Source: Bacteroidota bacterium
GTDB lineage: Bacteria; Bacteroidota; Bacteroidia; Chitinophagales; Chitinophagaceae
Assembly (NCBI GenBank): GCA_023437225.1
Contig: JAEZGS010000024.1
Span: 62,001-126,000 of the forward strand
DNA: 64,000 bases
Reading direction: 5' to 3'
This document shows, piece by piece, positions 32,051 through 40,334 of the stretch. The number at the start of each line of letters is the position of its first letter. Position 1 is the first letter of the stretch. The translations under genes were made by a program, and so were the position numbers. The notes under the pieces are model-generated. The model had not been told where the DNA came from. It worked only from the letters and a program-made list of their open reading frames with translations, and searched no databases.

Positions 32051-33103
32051 TTATAAAGTTTCTAAGCTCTTTTTTCGTTTCCATTGTTCCGGTAAAAACT
32101 GCCTGATAATGTTTTCAAGCTGATCGTACTCAAGTAAAAATCCGTCATGTCCATAGGGCGATTTTATCTGTACGAATTCTGCCTGCGATATATTCTCAGC
32201 AAGAAACTGTTGTTCATCTATCGGAAACAATACATCGGTTTCAATGCCCACAGTCAATGTCCTTGCAGTAATTTTTCCAAGCGCAGCTTCAAGAGAATCG
32301 CGGCCGCGACTCACATCATGCGAGTCCATACCCTGGCTTAGCACATAATAGCTGAATGCATTGAAGCGACGTGCAAGCTTTTCGCCCTGGTATCGCTGAT
32401 AAGATGCTGCACCATTCCATCCTTTATCAAAGGGGTAATTAGTTCCGCGAGGTTGAGTGCGCCCGTAAGCGTCATAGTGACGATAGGAAAGTAGCGCTGC
32501 TGATCTCGCGGCTTTCATGCCTTCTTTACCTGCATCGTCATTTTTATTCTGCCATGTGGAATCTGCTTCAATACACATTCTTTGGGTGGCATTGAACGCA
32601 ATGCCCCATGGTGAATGTTGCGCGTTGGTGGCTAATGGAAAGATGTATTCAAATAGTTCCGGTTCTTCAATTGACCATTCCAACAATTGCTGACCGCCCA
32701 TCGAACCTCCAATCCCTACCTGTATTTTTTCAATACCCAGGTATTGACGCAGAGGCATGTAGCTGCGAATCATATCACGGGGTGTAAAAAAGGGAAATTC
32801 GTGGTAGTATGGTTCTCCGGTTTCAAGATTAATATCTAACGGACATATGCTTCCATAGCAACTTCCGGGCATATTAACGCATATAATGAAATGCACAGTG
32901 GGGTCAAATAATTTTCCCCTGCCCACGAGACCAGGCCACCACTCTTCCGGTTCACTATTTGCGGTCAATGCATGAAATATCCATACGACATTGTCTTTTG
33001 CATCATTTAATTGTCCATATGTTGTGTAGGCCAGGTGATAATTTGGAAGGGTATGTCCCGACTCCAGGGTAAAAGGACTGTGATATGTAAATTTTTTTCG
33101 CAT
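32051..33103 (-). CDS. metX: homoserine O-acetyltransferase
   Basis: Alpha/beta-hydrolase fold enzyme that acylates homoserine, usually with acetyl-CoA. The nucleophile is Ser134 in IGGSMGGQQLLEW. CVNMPGSCYGSICPLDIN supports the MetX family, and the catalytic His is in the C-terminal KSPYGHDGFLLEYDQ. It has 350 residues, the usual length. Acetyl rather than succinyl specificity is inferred from the family and from the neighbouring O-acetylhomoserine sulfhydrylase. The start codon directly follows the U tract of a terminator-like hairpin located between metY and metX. Confidence 0.93.
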   Translation of the reverse strand: MRKKFTYHSPFTLESGHTLPNYHLAYTTYGQLNDAKDNVVWIFHALTANSEPEEWWPGLVGRGKLFDPTVHFIICVNMPGSCYGSICPLDINLETGEPYYHEFPFFTPRDMIRSYMPLRQYLGIEKIQVGIGGSMGGQQLLEWSIEEPELFEYIFPLATNAQHSPWGIAFNATQRMCIEADSTWQNKNDDAGKEGMKAARSAALLSYRHYDAYGRTQPRGTNYPFDKGWNGAASYQRYQGEKLARRFNAFSYYVLSQGMDSHDVSRGRDSLEAALGKITARTLTVGIETDVLFPIDEQQFLAENISQAEFVQIKSPYGHDGFLLEYDQLENIIRQFLPEQWKRKKSLETL

Positions 33104-33104
33104 A

Positions 33105-33137
33105 AATAAAAACCACGCAGTTGTAAGCTGCGTGGTT
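33105..33137 (-). terminator. terminator-like hairpin between metY and metX
   Basis: On the minus strand AACCACGCAG pairs perfectly with CTGCGTGGTT around a 7-base loop, followed by TTTATTT. It lies inside the operon and its U tract touches the metX start. It should lower expression of metX-hom relative to metY unless read through. Confidence 0.75.
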
Positions 33138-33146
33138 GCAATTGAT

Positions 33147-34469
33147 TTAGCTAACCAGTTGTTTTGAAAAAACAGATGAGAACGCTTCTTCGAAATCTGC
33201 TTTTATGTCTTCAATATGTTCTATACCTACACTTACCCGAACAAGGTTTGCATCAACGCCTGCAGCCTTTTGTTCTTCTTCGCTCAGTTGTTCATGTGTT
33301 GTGGATGCAGGATGAATCACCAGCGTTTTCGCATCGCCAACATTTGCAAGATGGCTGGCAAGTTTAAGTCCATCAATGAATTTGACAGCATTTTCCTTCC
33401 CACCTTTTATGCCGAAATTGAGAATTCCTCCAAACCCATTAGGAAGGTATTTTTTAGCAAGTTGATGATAAGGATTCGATTCCAGACCCGGATATAACAC
33501 GAAGTCTACTTGTGGATGTGCTTCCAGCCACTGTGCAAGTGCAAGTGTATTTTCCACATGGCGTTCAACTCTCAATGAAAGTGTTTCAATTCCCTGTAAT
33601 AAGAGGAATGAATTGAATGGGCTCAGTGACGCACCCCAATCGCGTAATCCTTCGACCCGCGCACGTATTGCGAATGCAACGTTGGGCATTCCCAACGGAT
33701 TTCCCTCACCGAAGATGTCCCAGAATTTCAATCCATGATATCCTTCCGATGGCTCAGTGAATTGCGGGAACTTGCCGTTGCCCCAATTATAATTACCACC
33801 GTCTATTACAACACCACCAATTGATGTTCCATGACCCCCGATCCATTTTGTTGCAGAGGACACAACAATATTTGCACCCCATTCAATAGGACGGAATAAA
33901 TAGCCACCTGCACCAAATGTATTGTCTACAACTAATGGCAGATCATATTCCTTTGCGAGGTCTGCAAACTTTTCAAAATCCGGTATATTAAGTCTTGGGT
34001 TACCGATCGTTTCAAGATAAATTGCCTTTGTATTCTTGTCGATCTGCTTCGCGAAGCTTTCAACATTGTCTCCATCTGCAAAACGCGCTTCTATACCAAG
34101 ACGCTTGAATGAAACCTTGAATTGATTGTACGTACCACCATACAAAAATGATGTTGTCACAAAATTGTCTCCAGCCTGGAGTATGTTGCTTAATGCAAGA
34201 AATTGCGCAGCCTGTCCCGATGCAGTTGCAACAGCCGCAACACCACCTTCCAATGCCGCTATGCGTTGTTCAAACACATCGGTTGTAGGATTCATGATGC
34301 GCGTATATATATTTCCGAACTGTTTTAAACCGAATAGAGATGCAGCATGTTCTGCACTGTCGAATCCGTAGGAAGTAGTTTGATAAATGGGAACGGCCCT
34401 CGACTTGGTTGTTGGGTCGATCTGCTGTCCTGCATGAATCTGCAGGGTCTCGAAGCGATGCTTACTCAT
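33147..34469 (-). CDS. metY: O-acetylhomoserine sulfhydrylase
   Basis: PLP enzyme of the Cys/Met metabolism family that makes homocysteine directly from O-acetylhomoserine and sulfide. Seen are ETLQIHAGQQIDPTT at the N-terminus, the PLP lysine Lys208 in SSATKWIGGHGTSIGG, and the active-site stretch FGNIYTRIMNPTTDV. At 440 residues it is longer than cystathionine gamma-synthases (about 380-400), and the insert region FWDIFGEGNPLGMPNVAFA is typical of MetY. It is the first gene behind the SAM riboswitch and the Cys/Met-rich leader ORF, so it is probably repressed when SAM is plentiful. Confidence 0.92.
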   Translation of the reverse strand: MSKHRFETLQIHAGQQIDPTTKSRAVPIYQTTSYGFDSAEHAASLFGLKQFGNIYTRIMNPTTDVFEQRIAALEGGVAAVATASGQAAQFLALSNILQAGDNFVTTSFLYGGTYNQFKVSFKRLGIEARFADGDNVESFAKQIDKNTKAIYLETIGNPRLNIPDFEKFADLAKEYDLPLVVDNTFGAGGYLFRPIEWGANIVVSSATKWIGGHGTSIGGVVIDGGNYNWGNGKFPQFTEPSEGYHGLKFWDIFGEGNPLGMPNVAFAIRARVEGLRDWGASLSPFNSFLLLQGIETLSLRVERHVENTLALAQWLEAHPQVDFVLYPGLESNPYHQLAKKYLPNGFGGILNFGIKGGKENAVKFIDGLKLASHLANVGDAKTLVIHPASTTHEQLSEEEQKAAGVDANLVRVSVGIEHIEDIKADFEEAFSSVFSKQLVS

Positions 34470-34535
34470 TGTGAAATGGTATTAGTTGTTTATGAAAATG
34501 ATTGATAGGGGCGGAAACCGCAGGTGTAAGAGTAT

Positions 34536-34551
34536 TATGCCTTACGGCATA
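34536..34551 (-). promoter_or_regulatory. hairpin over the end of the Cys/Met leader ORF
   Basis: TATGCC pairs with GGCATA around GTAA, a GNRA-type tetraloop that contains the leader stop codon. The 5' arm carries the Met and Pro codons. A second small hairpin, GCGG-TTT-CCGC, lies just downstream (34511-34521). Neither has a U tract. Confidence 0.55.
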
Positions 34552-34577
34552 CAACAACAACAACCCTTAGTCGTCAT
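34542..34577 (-). CDS. putative Cys/Met leader peptide MTTKGCCCCMP
   Basis: An 11-codon ORF on the minus strand: ATG ACG ACT AAG GGT, four TGT (Cys), ATG CCG TAA. It ends 72 bases before metY and begins 145 bases after the terminator of the SAM riboswitch. Four Cys codons in a row followed by Met are what one expects of a ribosome-stalling sensor of sulfur amino acids. MetY uses sulfide in the same metabolic neighbourhood. I do not recognise the peptide as a named family. No terminator is visible after it, so if it works it may act through translation, a pause hairpin (34536-34551) or Rho. Translation is not proven. Confidence 0.65.
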   Translation of the reverse strand: MTTKGCCCCMP

Positions 34578-34721
34578 GACAAAGGCAATAAACGTGTATT
34601 GAATGTTGTGTGTATTTTTCAACGGGTGTGAGTTCTCGACAAACTTAGTGGACTTTTCCATTCTCCCAAAATCATTTTTGTTAATGAAATGTTCTTTGCA
34701 ACTATCGGAAAGTATGGGCAT

Positions 34722-34747
34722 AAAAAAAGCCCTTCGTCAGAAGAGCT
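34722..34747 (-). terminator. intrinsic terminator of the SAM riboswitch
   Basis: On the minus strand AGCTCTTC pairs with GAAGGGCT (one G-U) around TGAC, followed by seven T. It is downstream of the aptamer and upstream of metY, as expected for a transcriptional OFF switch. Confidence 0.88.
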
Positions 34748-34790
34748 AATATATTCGGATGCGAAGCATCGGGATTAGACTTATATCTGA

Positions 34791-34903
34791 CTTATCTGTC
34801 ACGCCGCAGCGTGATGGAATTGACACCTTATTCGATCATTGTACATGAGCGACCAGGTTGTCAAGGCTTCACAGGGCCATTTCCCTCAGCCTTTCTTGAT
34901 AAG
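34791..34903 (-). promoter_or_regulatory. SAM-I (S-box) riboswitch aptamer
   Basis: Minus-strand sequence starts CTTATCAAGAAAGGCTGAGG, continues GAAATGGCCCTGTGAAGCC then TTGACAACCTG, and closes with GATAAG. This is the conserved S-box order: P1 strand, kink-turn, GGCCC, GAAGCC, ACAACC. P1 is CTTATC with GATAAG. A terminator follows at 34722-34747, with a GATGC-TTC-GCATC hairpin between. The aptamer should sense S-adenosylmethionine and shut down metY-metX-hom. Confidence 0.92.
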
Positions 34904-34940
34904 AATTGCAAGAACTGCCGCAAAGATAGCAATATAAATG

Positions 34941-34995
34941 TGAAACAGAAAAACTGGAAACAGAAAACCAGGAAGGGAAACGGAAAACGGAAAGT
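34941..34995 (+). repeat. GGAAAC-type degenerate array upstream of uvrA
   Basis: Units such as GAAACAG, AAAACTG, GAAACAG, GGGAAAC and GGAAAAC follow one another at 7-8 base spacing. It is the same family as the longer block at 40098-40216. Confidence 0.6.
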
Positions 34996-35015
34996 CCATC
35001 CCGGCACAAAAGGCT

Positions 35016-35023
35016 TATTTTTG
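35016..35023 (+). promoter_or_regulatory. candidate -7 box for uvrA
   Basis: TATTTTTG fits the Bacteroidota -7 consensus TAnnTTTG and lies 34 bases before the uvrA ATG. No clear TTTG -33 box accompanies it. A 7-pair hairpin, GGTGATC/GGTCACC (35029-35047), lies between it and the start. Confidence 0.35.
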
Positions 35024-35057
35024 TTGAAGGTGATCTGAATGGTCACCGTTTTCATTT

Positions 35058-37997
35058 ATGGCGAAAAAGAAACAGAAACCAAGTACGGAAATTGTGAACG
35101 GAACGGAGTTGCAGGGCCCAACCGGGGTTGCCGGAATATCGGATACGGGCGGCAGCGGGCAGGAGGAATACATTGAGATCTTTGGTGCTCGTGAACATAA
35201 CCTGAAGAACATTGACCTGCGCATTCCCAAAAATAAACTTGTCGTGTTTACAGGTGTCAGTGGCAGCGGTAAATCATCGCTTGCCTTTGATACCATTTAC
35301 AATGAAGGGCAACGACGTTATATGGAGAGTTTCTCCGCATATGCACGGCAGTTCATTGGTAATATGGAACGTCCTGATGTAGATAAGATCACAGGACTAT
35401 CGCCAGTGATTTCCATCGAACAGAAAACAACCAATCGAAACCCGCGCTCCACCGTGGGTACGATCACAGAGATATACGATTTTTTCCGGTTGTTATACGC
35501 AAGGATCGGCGAAGCGTATAGTTACAATACCGGTAAGAAAATGGTTAAGTTCAGTGAGGAGGAAATTGTTCAAAACATTTTTCAAAAGTTCAAGAGCAGG
35601 AAGATCACAGTGCTGGCGCCGTTGGTACGTGGAAGAAAGGGACACTATCGAGAGTTGTTCGAAGATACACGCAAGCGGGGTTTTGTGAAGGTACGAGTGG
35701 ACGGAGAGATCAAAGACCTGGTTCCGAAAATGCAGGTGGATCGATACAAAATACACGACATAGAAGTGGTGATCGACAGGCTTGTGGTGAACGATGAGAT
35801 GAAAGTTCGATTAAGTCAAAGCATTCAGAAAGCATTGCAGATAGGGAAGGAGTTAATGTTTTTGCTGGTGCACGAACCAGACAAGCTTGTTCAATATAGT
35901 AAACAATTGATGTGTGAAGATACAGGCATCAGTTACGAAGAACCGTCACCAAATTCATTTTCATTCAACTCGCCATATGGTGCCTGTCCGCATTGTAAGG
36001 GACTTGGTGCAGTTTACCAGGTTAGTATGGATGCGATCATGCCCGATCCGGAACTATCGATCAATGAAGGAGGATTCGCTCCATTAGGTGAGCAACGTGA
36101 AGCATATGTTTTCAAACAGGTGCAACAGCTTGCAAGAAAAAATAAGATCGATCTTAAAAAGCCGATAAAAGATCTGCCTGCACGTGCGATCAACCTGGTA
36201 CTATACGGTAATGAAGAAGGCCCGCTGGAAGAACAGCTTGACTTTAATAATATCGAAGAACCTAATAATGTTTATGCAACGGAATACGAAGGATTGATAC
36301 CGCAATTACGCAGATGGTTTTCCGGTAGTACCAGCGAAGCTTTGCGTGAATGGGTGGAACAATTCATGGAACTTAGTGATTGCCCTGTGTGCAAGGGCGC
36401 ACGCCTGAAGCAGGAAAGTTTGTGGTTTAAGATCGATGAAAAAAATGTATCGGAATTGTCGAAAATGAATCTCGACAAACTTGCAAACTGGATGTATGAT
36501 ATTGAAGATAGGTTGTCTGAAAAACAGCGGGTGATAGCAAAAGACGTTTTGAAAGAAATAAGGGAACGGTTGCAGTTCCTGCTTGACGTCGGGCTTACGT
36601 ATCTCACACTCGATCGTCCTTCCAAAACATTAAGCGGCGGAGAGTCACAGCGGATACGACTTGCAACACAGATAGGTTCCCAGCTTCAGGGAATTACCTA
36701 CATACTTGATGAGCCTAGCATAGGCTTGCACCAACGCGACAATCACCGGCTGATACAGGCATTACAGAACCTTCGTGATATTGGCAATAGTGTATTGGTT
36801 GTTGAGCACGATAAAGACATCATGCTTGCTGCTGATTACCTTGTAGACATCGGACCTCTCGCCGGGAAACATGGTGGTCGTATTGTTGCTCATGGCGATC
36901 CCCGGAAGATATACAACTCACAAAGTGAAACCTCGAAATTCTTGTTCGGCGAACGTGTGATAGAAGTTCCCAAAGAACGCAGAAAGGGAACTGGCAAGAA
37001 CATCGAACTTAAAGGTGCATCAGGTAATAATCTTAAGAACGTAAACATCAAACTTCCTCTTGGCAAACTGATAGTTGTCACTGGTGTTAGTGGAAGTGGT
37101 AAATCAACGTTGATCACAGAAACGCTTTATCCATTGTTGAGCGAACATGCCTATGGATCAAGAGTTACTCCGATGCCCTATAAAAGTATAAAGGGTCTTG
37201 AGAATATCGATAAAGTAATTGAAATCGATCAGTCGCCCATTGGCCGGACACCACGAAGCAATCCTGCGACATATTGCGGATTTTTCACCGATATAAGAAC
37301 TTTGTTCGCGATGGTGCCGGAATCCAAGATCCGTGGTTATAATGCCGGACGATTTTCTTTCAATGTGAAAACTGGAAGATGCGATGTGTGTGAAGGTGGA
37401 GGTATGCGAGTGATCGAAATGAATTTTCTTCCGGACGTATACGTTCATTGTGAGAAGTGCAATGGGAAACGATACAACAGGGAAACGCTTGAGATTCGAT
37501 ATAAAGGAAAATCGATCAGCGATGTGCTTGACATGACAGTGGACGAAGCAGTAGAGTTTTTCAACGCAGTACCTTTCATTTACAGGAAAATTAAAGTGCT
37601 CCAGGAGGTTGGCCTTGGTTATATTACGTTGGGCCAATCGGCAGTAACACTCAGCGGTGGCGAGGCGCAGCGGGTTAAACTGAGTACTGAACTGGGTAAG
37701 AAGGATACCGGAAAAACTTTTTACATACTTGATGAACCTACCACCGGTTTGCATTTTCAGGACATACAACATCTCATCAATGTATTAAATAAGCTTGTCG
37801 ATAGAGGCAATACAGTGTTGGTAATCGAACACAATCTTGATGTAATCAAAGTTGCGGATCACATCATTGATCTCGGACCAGAAGGTGGCGATGCGGGAGG
37901 TCGTATCTTGTTTGAGGGAACTCCGGAAGAGCTGATTAAAATGGAAGAAAGTCATACCGGCAAATTTCTTCATGCAGAATTATCTTCGCACACATGA
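35058..37997 (+). CDS. uvrA: excinuclease ABC subunit A
   Basis: DNA-damage sensor of nucleotide excision repair, a dimeric tandem ABC ATPase. The first Walker A is GVSGSGKSSLAFDT with signature LSGGESQRIRLATQIGS. The second is GVSGSGKSTLITETLYP with LSGGEAQRVKLSTELGK. Zinc-binding cysteine pairs are seen in CPHCKGLGAVY and CDVCEGGG...CEKCNGKRYN. An extra N-terminal stretch of about 30 polar residues precedes the conserved EYIEIFGAREHNLKNIDL. It has 979 residues, slightly long for this reason. The stop overlaps the next gene by 4 bases. Confidence 0.96.
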   Translation: MAKKKQKPSTEIVNGTELQGPTGVAGISDTGGSGQEEYIEIFGAREHNLKNIDLRIPKNKLVVFTGVSGSGKSSLAFDTIYNEGQRRYMESFSAYARQFIGNMERPDVDKITGLSPVISIEQKTTNRNPRSTVGTITEIYDFFRLLYARIGEAYSYNTGKKMVKFSEEEIVQNIFQKFKSRKITVLAPLVRGRKGHYRELFEDTRKRGFVKVRVDGEIKDLVPKMQVDRYKIHDIEVVIDRLVVNDEMKVRLSQSIQKALQIGKELMFLLVHEPDKLVQYSKQLMCEDTGISYEEPSPNSFSFNSPYGACPHCKGLGAVYQVSMDAIMPDPELSINEGGFAPLGEQREAYVFKQVQQLARKNKIDLKKPIKDLPARAINLVLYGNEEGPLEEQLDFNNIEEPNNVYATEYEGLIPQLRRWFSGSTSEALREWVEQFMELSDCPVCKGARLKQESLWFKIDEKNVSELSKMNLDKLANWMYDIEDRLSEKQRVIAKDVLKEIRERLQFLLDVGLTYLTLDRPSKTLSGGESQRIRLATQIGSQLQGITYILDEPSIGLHQRDNHRLIQALQNLRDIGNSVLVVEHDKDIMLAADYLVDIGPLAGKHGGRIVAHGDPRKIYNSQSETSKFLFGERVIEVPKERRKGTGKNIELKGASGNNLKNVNIKLPLGKLIVVTGVSGSGKSTLITETLYPLLSEHAYGSRVTPMPYKSIKGLENIDKVIEIDQSPIGRTPRSNPATYCGFFTDIRTLFAMVPESKIRGYNAGRFSFNVKTGRCDVCEGGGMRVIEMNFLPDVYVHCEKCNGKRYNRETLEIRYKGKSISDVLDMTVDEAVEFFNAVPFIYRKIKVLQEVGLGYITLGQSAVTLSGGEAQRVKLSTELGKKDTGKTFYILDEPTTGLHFQDIQHLINVLNKLVDRGNTVLVIEHNLDVIKVADHIIDLGPEGGDAGGRILFEGTPEELIKMEESHTGKFLHAELSSHT

Positions 37998-38452
37998 TAC
38001 AATGGATTTGCAGATATTTTGATGAGCTGACACTACATGAGCTTTATGAGATACTGCGTTTACGTAATGAAGTATTTGTTGTAGAGCAGCAATGCGTGTA
38101 TGCCGATACCGATGGTAAAGACCTGCAATGCTACCATTATATGGGTTGGCTTGACGGTAAGCTTGCAGCGTATACACGCCTGATACCCGCGGGTATTTCA
38201 TACAAAGAGATTTCAATTGGAAGGGTAGTGTCTGCACCTGAGGTGCGTCGCAGCGGCGTGGGACGCGAATTGATGACTGGTTCGATATTAAAAGCATATG
38301 AGCTTTTTGGTAAACAGGACATAGTGATCGGCGCGCAATTATATTTGAAGACGTTTTATAGTTCACTTGGATTTGAGCAGGAAGATGATGTTTACCTTGA
38401 AGACGGGATCGAACACATAACAATGCGTTTAAGCACGAAACATTACCTGTAG
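37994..38452 (+). CDS. GNAT acetyltransferase, ElaA family
   Basis: A 152-residue acetyl-CoA-dependent acyltransferase. The N-terminus (FDELTLHELYEILRLRNEVFVVEQQCVYADTDGKD) is characteristic of the ElaA group. The acetyl-CoA loop is RVVSAPEVRRSGVGRELM, near residues 76-93. The substrate is unknown. Its ATG overlaps the uvrA stop in ATGA, so it is translationally coupled to uvrA, although no functional connection is known. Confidence 0.85.
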   Translation: MIQWICRYFDELTLHELYEILRLRNEVFVVEQQCVYADTDGKDLQCYHYMGWLDGKLAAYTRLIPAGISYKEISIGRVVSAPEVRRSGVGRELMTGSILKAYELFGKQDIVIGAQLYLKTFYSSLGFEQEDDVYLEDGIEHITMRLSTKHYL

Positions 38453-38588
38453 TATCTACTACGTATTTCTACCAGTTTTTTGCCGGATTAAAAAAAGTTT
38501 TACTTCCACACACAAAAACAACATTTGCTGCGTTTATATCAGCAGTAATCCGGTCATCGTATCCTTTGAAGAATAAAATCTAATATTC

Positions 38589-39545
38589 ATGAAACAGAAT
38601 TTACCCATTTCTGTTTTGAGGTGTGGTATTGCTGCACTTCTCCTATTATTAAACCAAGCTGCCCACTCACAATTAAGTGAGGCTATGCCATCTGTTGAGG
38701 TTGGCATCACTGTCGGGCCTTCAAACTTTCTCGGTGATCTTGGTGGAAATGTTGGTCGTGGTACGCGTTTTCTGAAAGACAATAACTTTCAGACAACAAA
38801 AATGACCGTTGGCGGCTATGTAAGCTATCAGCCACGAGAGTGGATTGGTGTAAGAGCTGCTATCAACTACGGATCTCTTGAAGGTGATGATGCTATAATT
38901 AAAGGGAAAGGCGGCCTGGAAGAATACAGAAAGATCCGCAATTCAAATTTCCGCTCAAAACTTTTCGAGGCCCTAATCATGGCCGAAATTTATCCAACGG
39001 TTTTCTTTGAGTACGATCAATTCGATGTTTATCATAAGCTGAGGCCCTACCTGACATTTGGAGTAGGAATGTTTAAGTTCAATCCAAAAGGATTGGATGA
39101 TGCAACCGGGCAATGGGTGGAGCTACAACCACTCCATACTGAAGGCCAGGGATTTCCTGAGTATCCCGGACGTCAGCCATACAAGCTTACTGAAATGAAT
39201 ATCCCGATGGGAATTGGTATCAAGTATTTTATTAACGATAGGATGAGTTTATCGTTTGAACTCATTCATCGGCAAACCAGCACCGATTACATAGATGATG
39301 TAAGCACCAATTATATTGACCCGACGTTATTTTATCAATATCTGCCACCAGCACAGGCACAGGTGGCCGAGCGAATGGCGAACAAAACAGGTACGCCGTT
39401 GAGCAGGGTATTTGATGCCGGGGATAAGCGAGGCAATCCGAAGTTGAACGATTCGTACTATAGTGCTGGCTTCAAGCTGGGCATGCGATTGGGCGGAGGA
39501 AGCAGCAGGTGGAATAACTCGACGCGCTGCCCGGTAGCTTTTTGA
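38589..39545 (+). CDS. outer-membrane beta-barrel protein (DUF6089-like)
   Basis: A 318-residue exported protein. The signal peptide is the hydrophobic stretch ISVLRCGIAALLLLLNQAAHSQ. After it, PSVEVGITVGPSNFLGDLGGNVGRG and MTVGGYVSYQPREWIGVRAAINYGSLEG are typical of small Bacteroidota barrels of the DUF6089/porin-like type, often near cell-envelope genes. Amphipathic strands continue to the end (SYYSAGFKLGMRLGG). The last ten residues (RWNNSTRCPVAF) do not look like a barrel end. The function is unknown. A heptamer array starts right after the stop. Confidence 0.72.
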   Translation: MKQNLPISVLRCGIAALLLLLNQAAHSQLSEAMPSVEVGITVGPSNFLGDLGGNVGRGTRFLKDNNFQTTKMTVGGYVSYQPREWIGVRAAINYGSLEGDDAIIKGKGGLEEYRKIRNSNFRSKLFEALIMAEIYPTVFFEYDQFDVYHKLRPYLTFGVGMFKFNPKGLDDATGQWVELQPLHTEGQGFPEYPGRQPYKLTEMNIPMGIGIKYFINDRMSLSFELIHRQTSTDYIDDVSTNYIDPTLFYQYLPPAQAQVAERMANKTGTPLSRVFDAGDKRGNPKLNDSYYSAGFKLGMRLGGGSSRWNNSTRCPVAF

Positions 39546-39631
39546 CGGAAAGCAGCTTTTTACAGAAAGCGGAAAGCGGAAAGCGGGAAGCGGCTTTTTA
39601 CAGAAAGCGGAAAGCGGAAAGCGGGAAGCGG
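39546..39631 (+). repeat. CGGAAAG heptamer array with a perfect 38-base tandem duplication
   Basis: CGGAAAG/CGGGAAG units follow the stop of the outer-membrane protein gene. Positions 39556-39593 and 39594-39631 are identical 38-base copies, each starting CTTTTTACAGAAAG and containing three heptamers plus CGG. Confidence 0.85.
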
Positions 39632-39650
39632 AGAAATGTGAATTTAAAAT

Positions 39651-39735
39651 TCCGAATTCCGAATTACGGATTATGAATTACGGATTATGAATTACGGATT
39701 ATGAATTCCGAATTATGAATTCCGAATTACGAATG
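39651..39735 (+). repeat. CGGATTA/TGAATTA heptamer array
   Basis: Alternating 7-base units CGGATTA and TGAATTA, with CGAATTA and TGAATTC variants, run for about 12 units. They are related to the array at the ilvC stop. Confidence 0.8.
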
Positions 39736-40097
39736 CTAAATTTGATCTGCGTGGAACCATGGTCGTTAGTTCCTTCAAACCTTATCCTTCGCGGTTCACG
39801 TTCAGACTTAGAGTGTCGAATGCATTCGTAATGTTTTGCAATAATGAATAAGAAGCTATCGAGCTTTTTATATATGGTGCACCTGCATGAAAACCGGGTG
39901 CCATGTAGATCTTTGTTAGCCCTAAATTCTAGACCAGTAAGCAGCAGGGAAATTAGTATAATCTAATATCCGGTTGAGTCGAACCGTTGATCCGTTCCCT
40001 ATATTTTCTAAGTACCCTAAGACTAGACAGATTTTATTAATCACTCCCTGCACTTGCTTCTGGCCCCTTTGAAATGGAGAACGGAATACAAGAAAAC
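39736..40097. other. unique spacer inside the repeat island
   Basis: About 360 bases with no convincing gene, RNA or mobile element. It contains a perfect 12-base palindrome, CGAATGCATTCG, at 39817-39828. A 64-codon minus-strand frame (39922-40116) runs into the repeat block and matches nothing I recognise. Confidence 0.4.
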
Positions 40098-40216
40098 TCC
40101 AAACCGGAAAAGGCAAACCGGAAACGGAAAACTGGAAACGGAAAACTGGAAACGGAAAACTAGAAACTGGAAACCGGAAACGGAAAACTGAAAAAGGGAA
40201 CCGAAAAAGGCAAACT
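40098..40216 (+). repeat. GGAAAC/GGAAAAC degenerate array
   Basis: Units GGAAAC, CGGAAAAC, TGGAAAC and GAAACTGG recur at 7-8 base spacing for about 120 bases. The family also appears before uvrA and after the M20 gene. Confidence 0.75.
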
Positions 40217-40242
40217 CAAAATGCAAAATGGAATTAAACATT

Positions 40243-40334
40243 TTCACATCTTCACATCTTGCACATTTTCACATCTCCACATCTCCACATCTTCACATTT
40301 TCACATCTCCACATCTTCACATCTTCACATTCCC
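40243..40334 (-). repeat. CACATCTT octamer array
   Basis: About eleven units CACATCTT, CACATCTC, CACATTTT in nearly perfect 8-base register (plus-strand reading). They lie beyond the TGCTAATR array downstream of rarA, a minus-strand gene. Confidence 0.8.

Noticed and set aside
34811..35038. 75-codon plus-strand frame opposite the met leader
   Set aside because: It overlaps the SAM-I aptamer on the other strand and a GGAAAC array, so the frame is incidental.
39922..40116. 64-codon minus-strand frame in the repeat island
   Set aside because: Its N-terminal part is translated repeat sequence and the rest matches no family I know, so I do not call it a gene.
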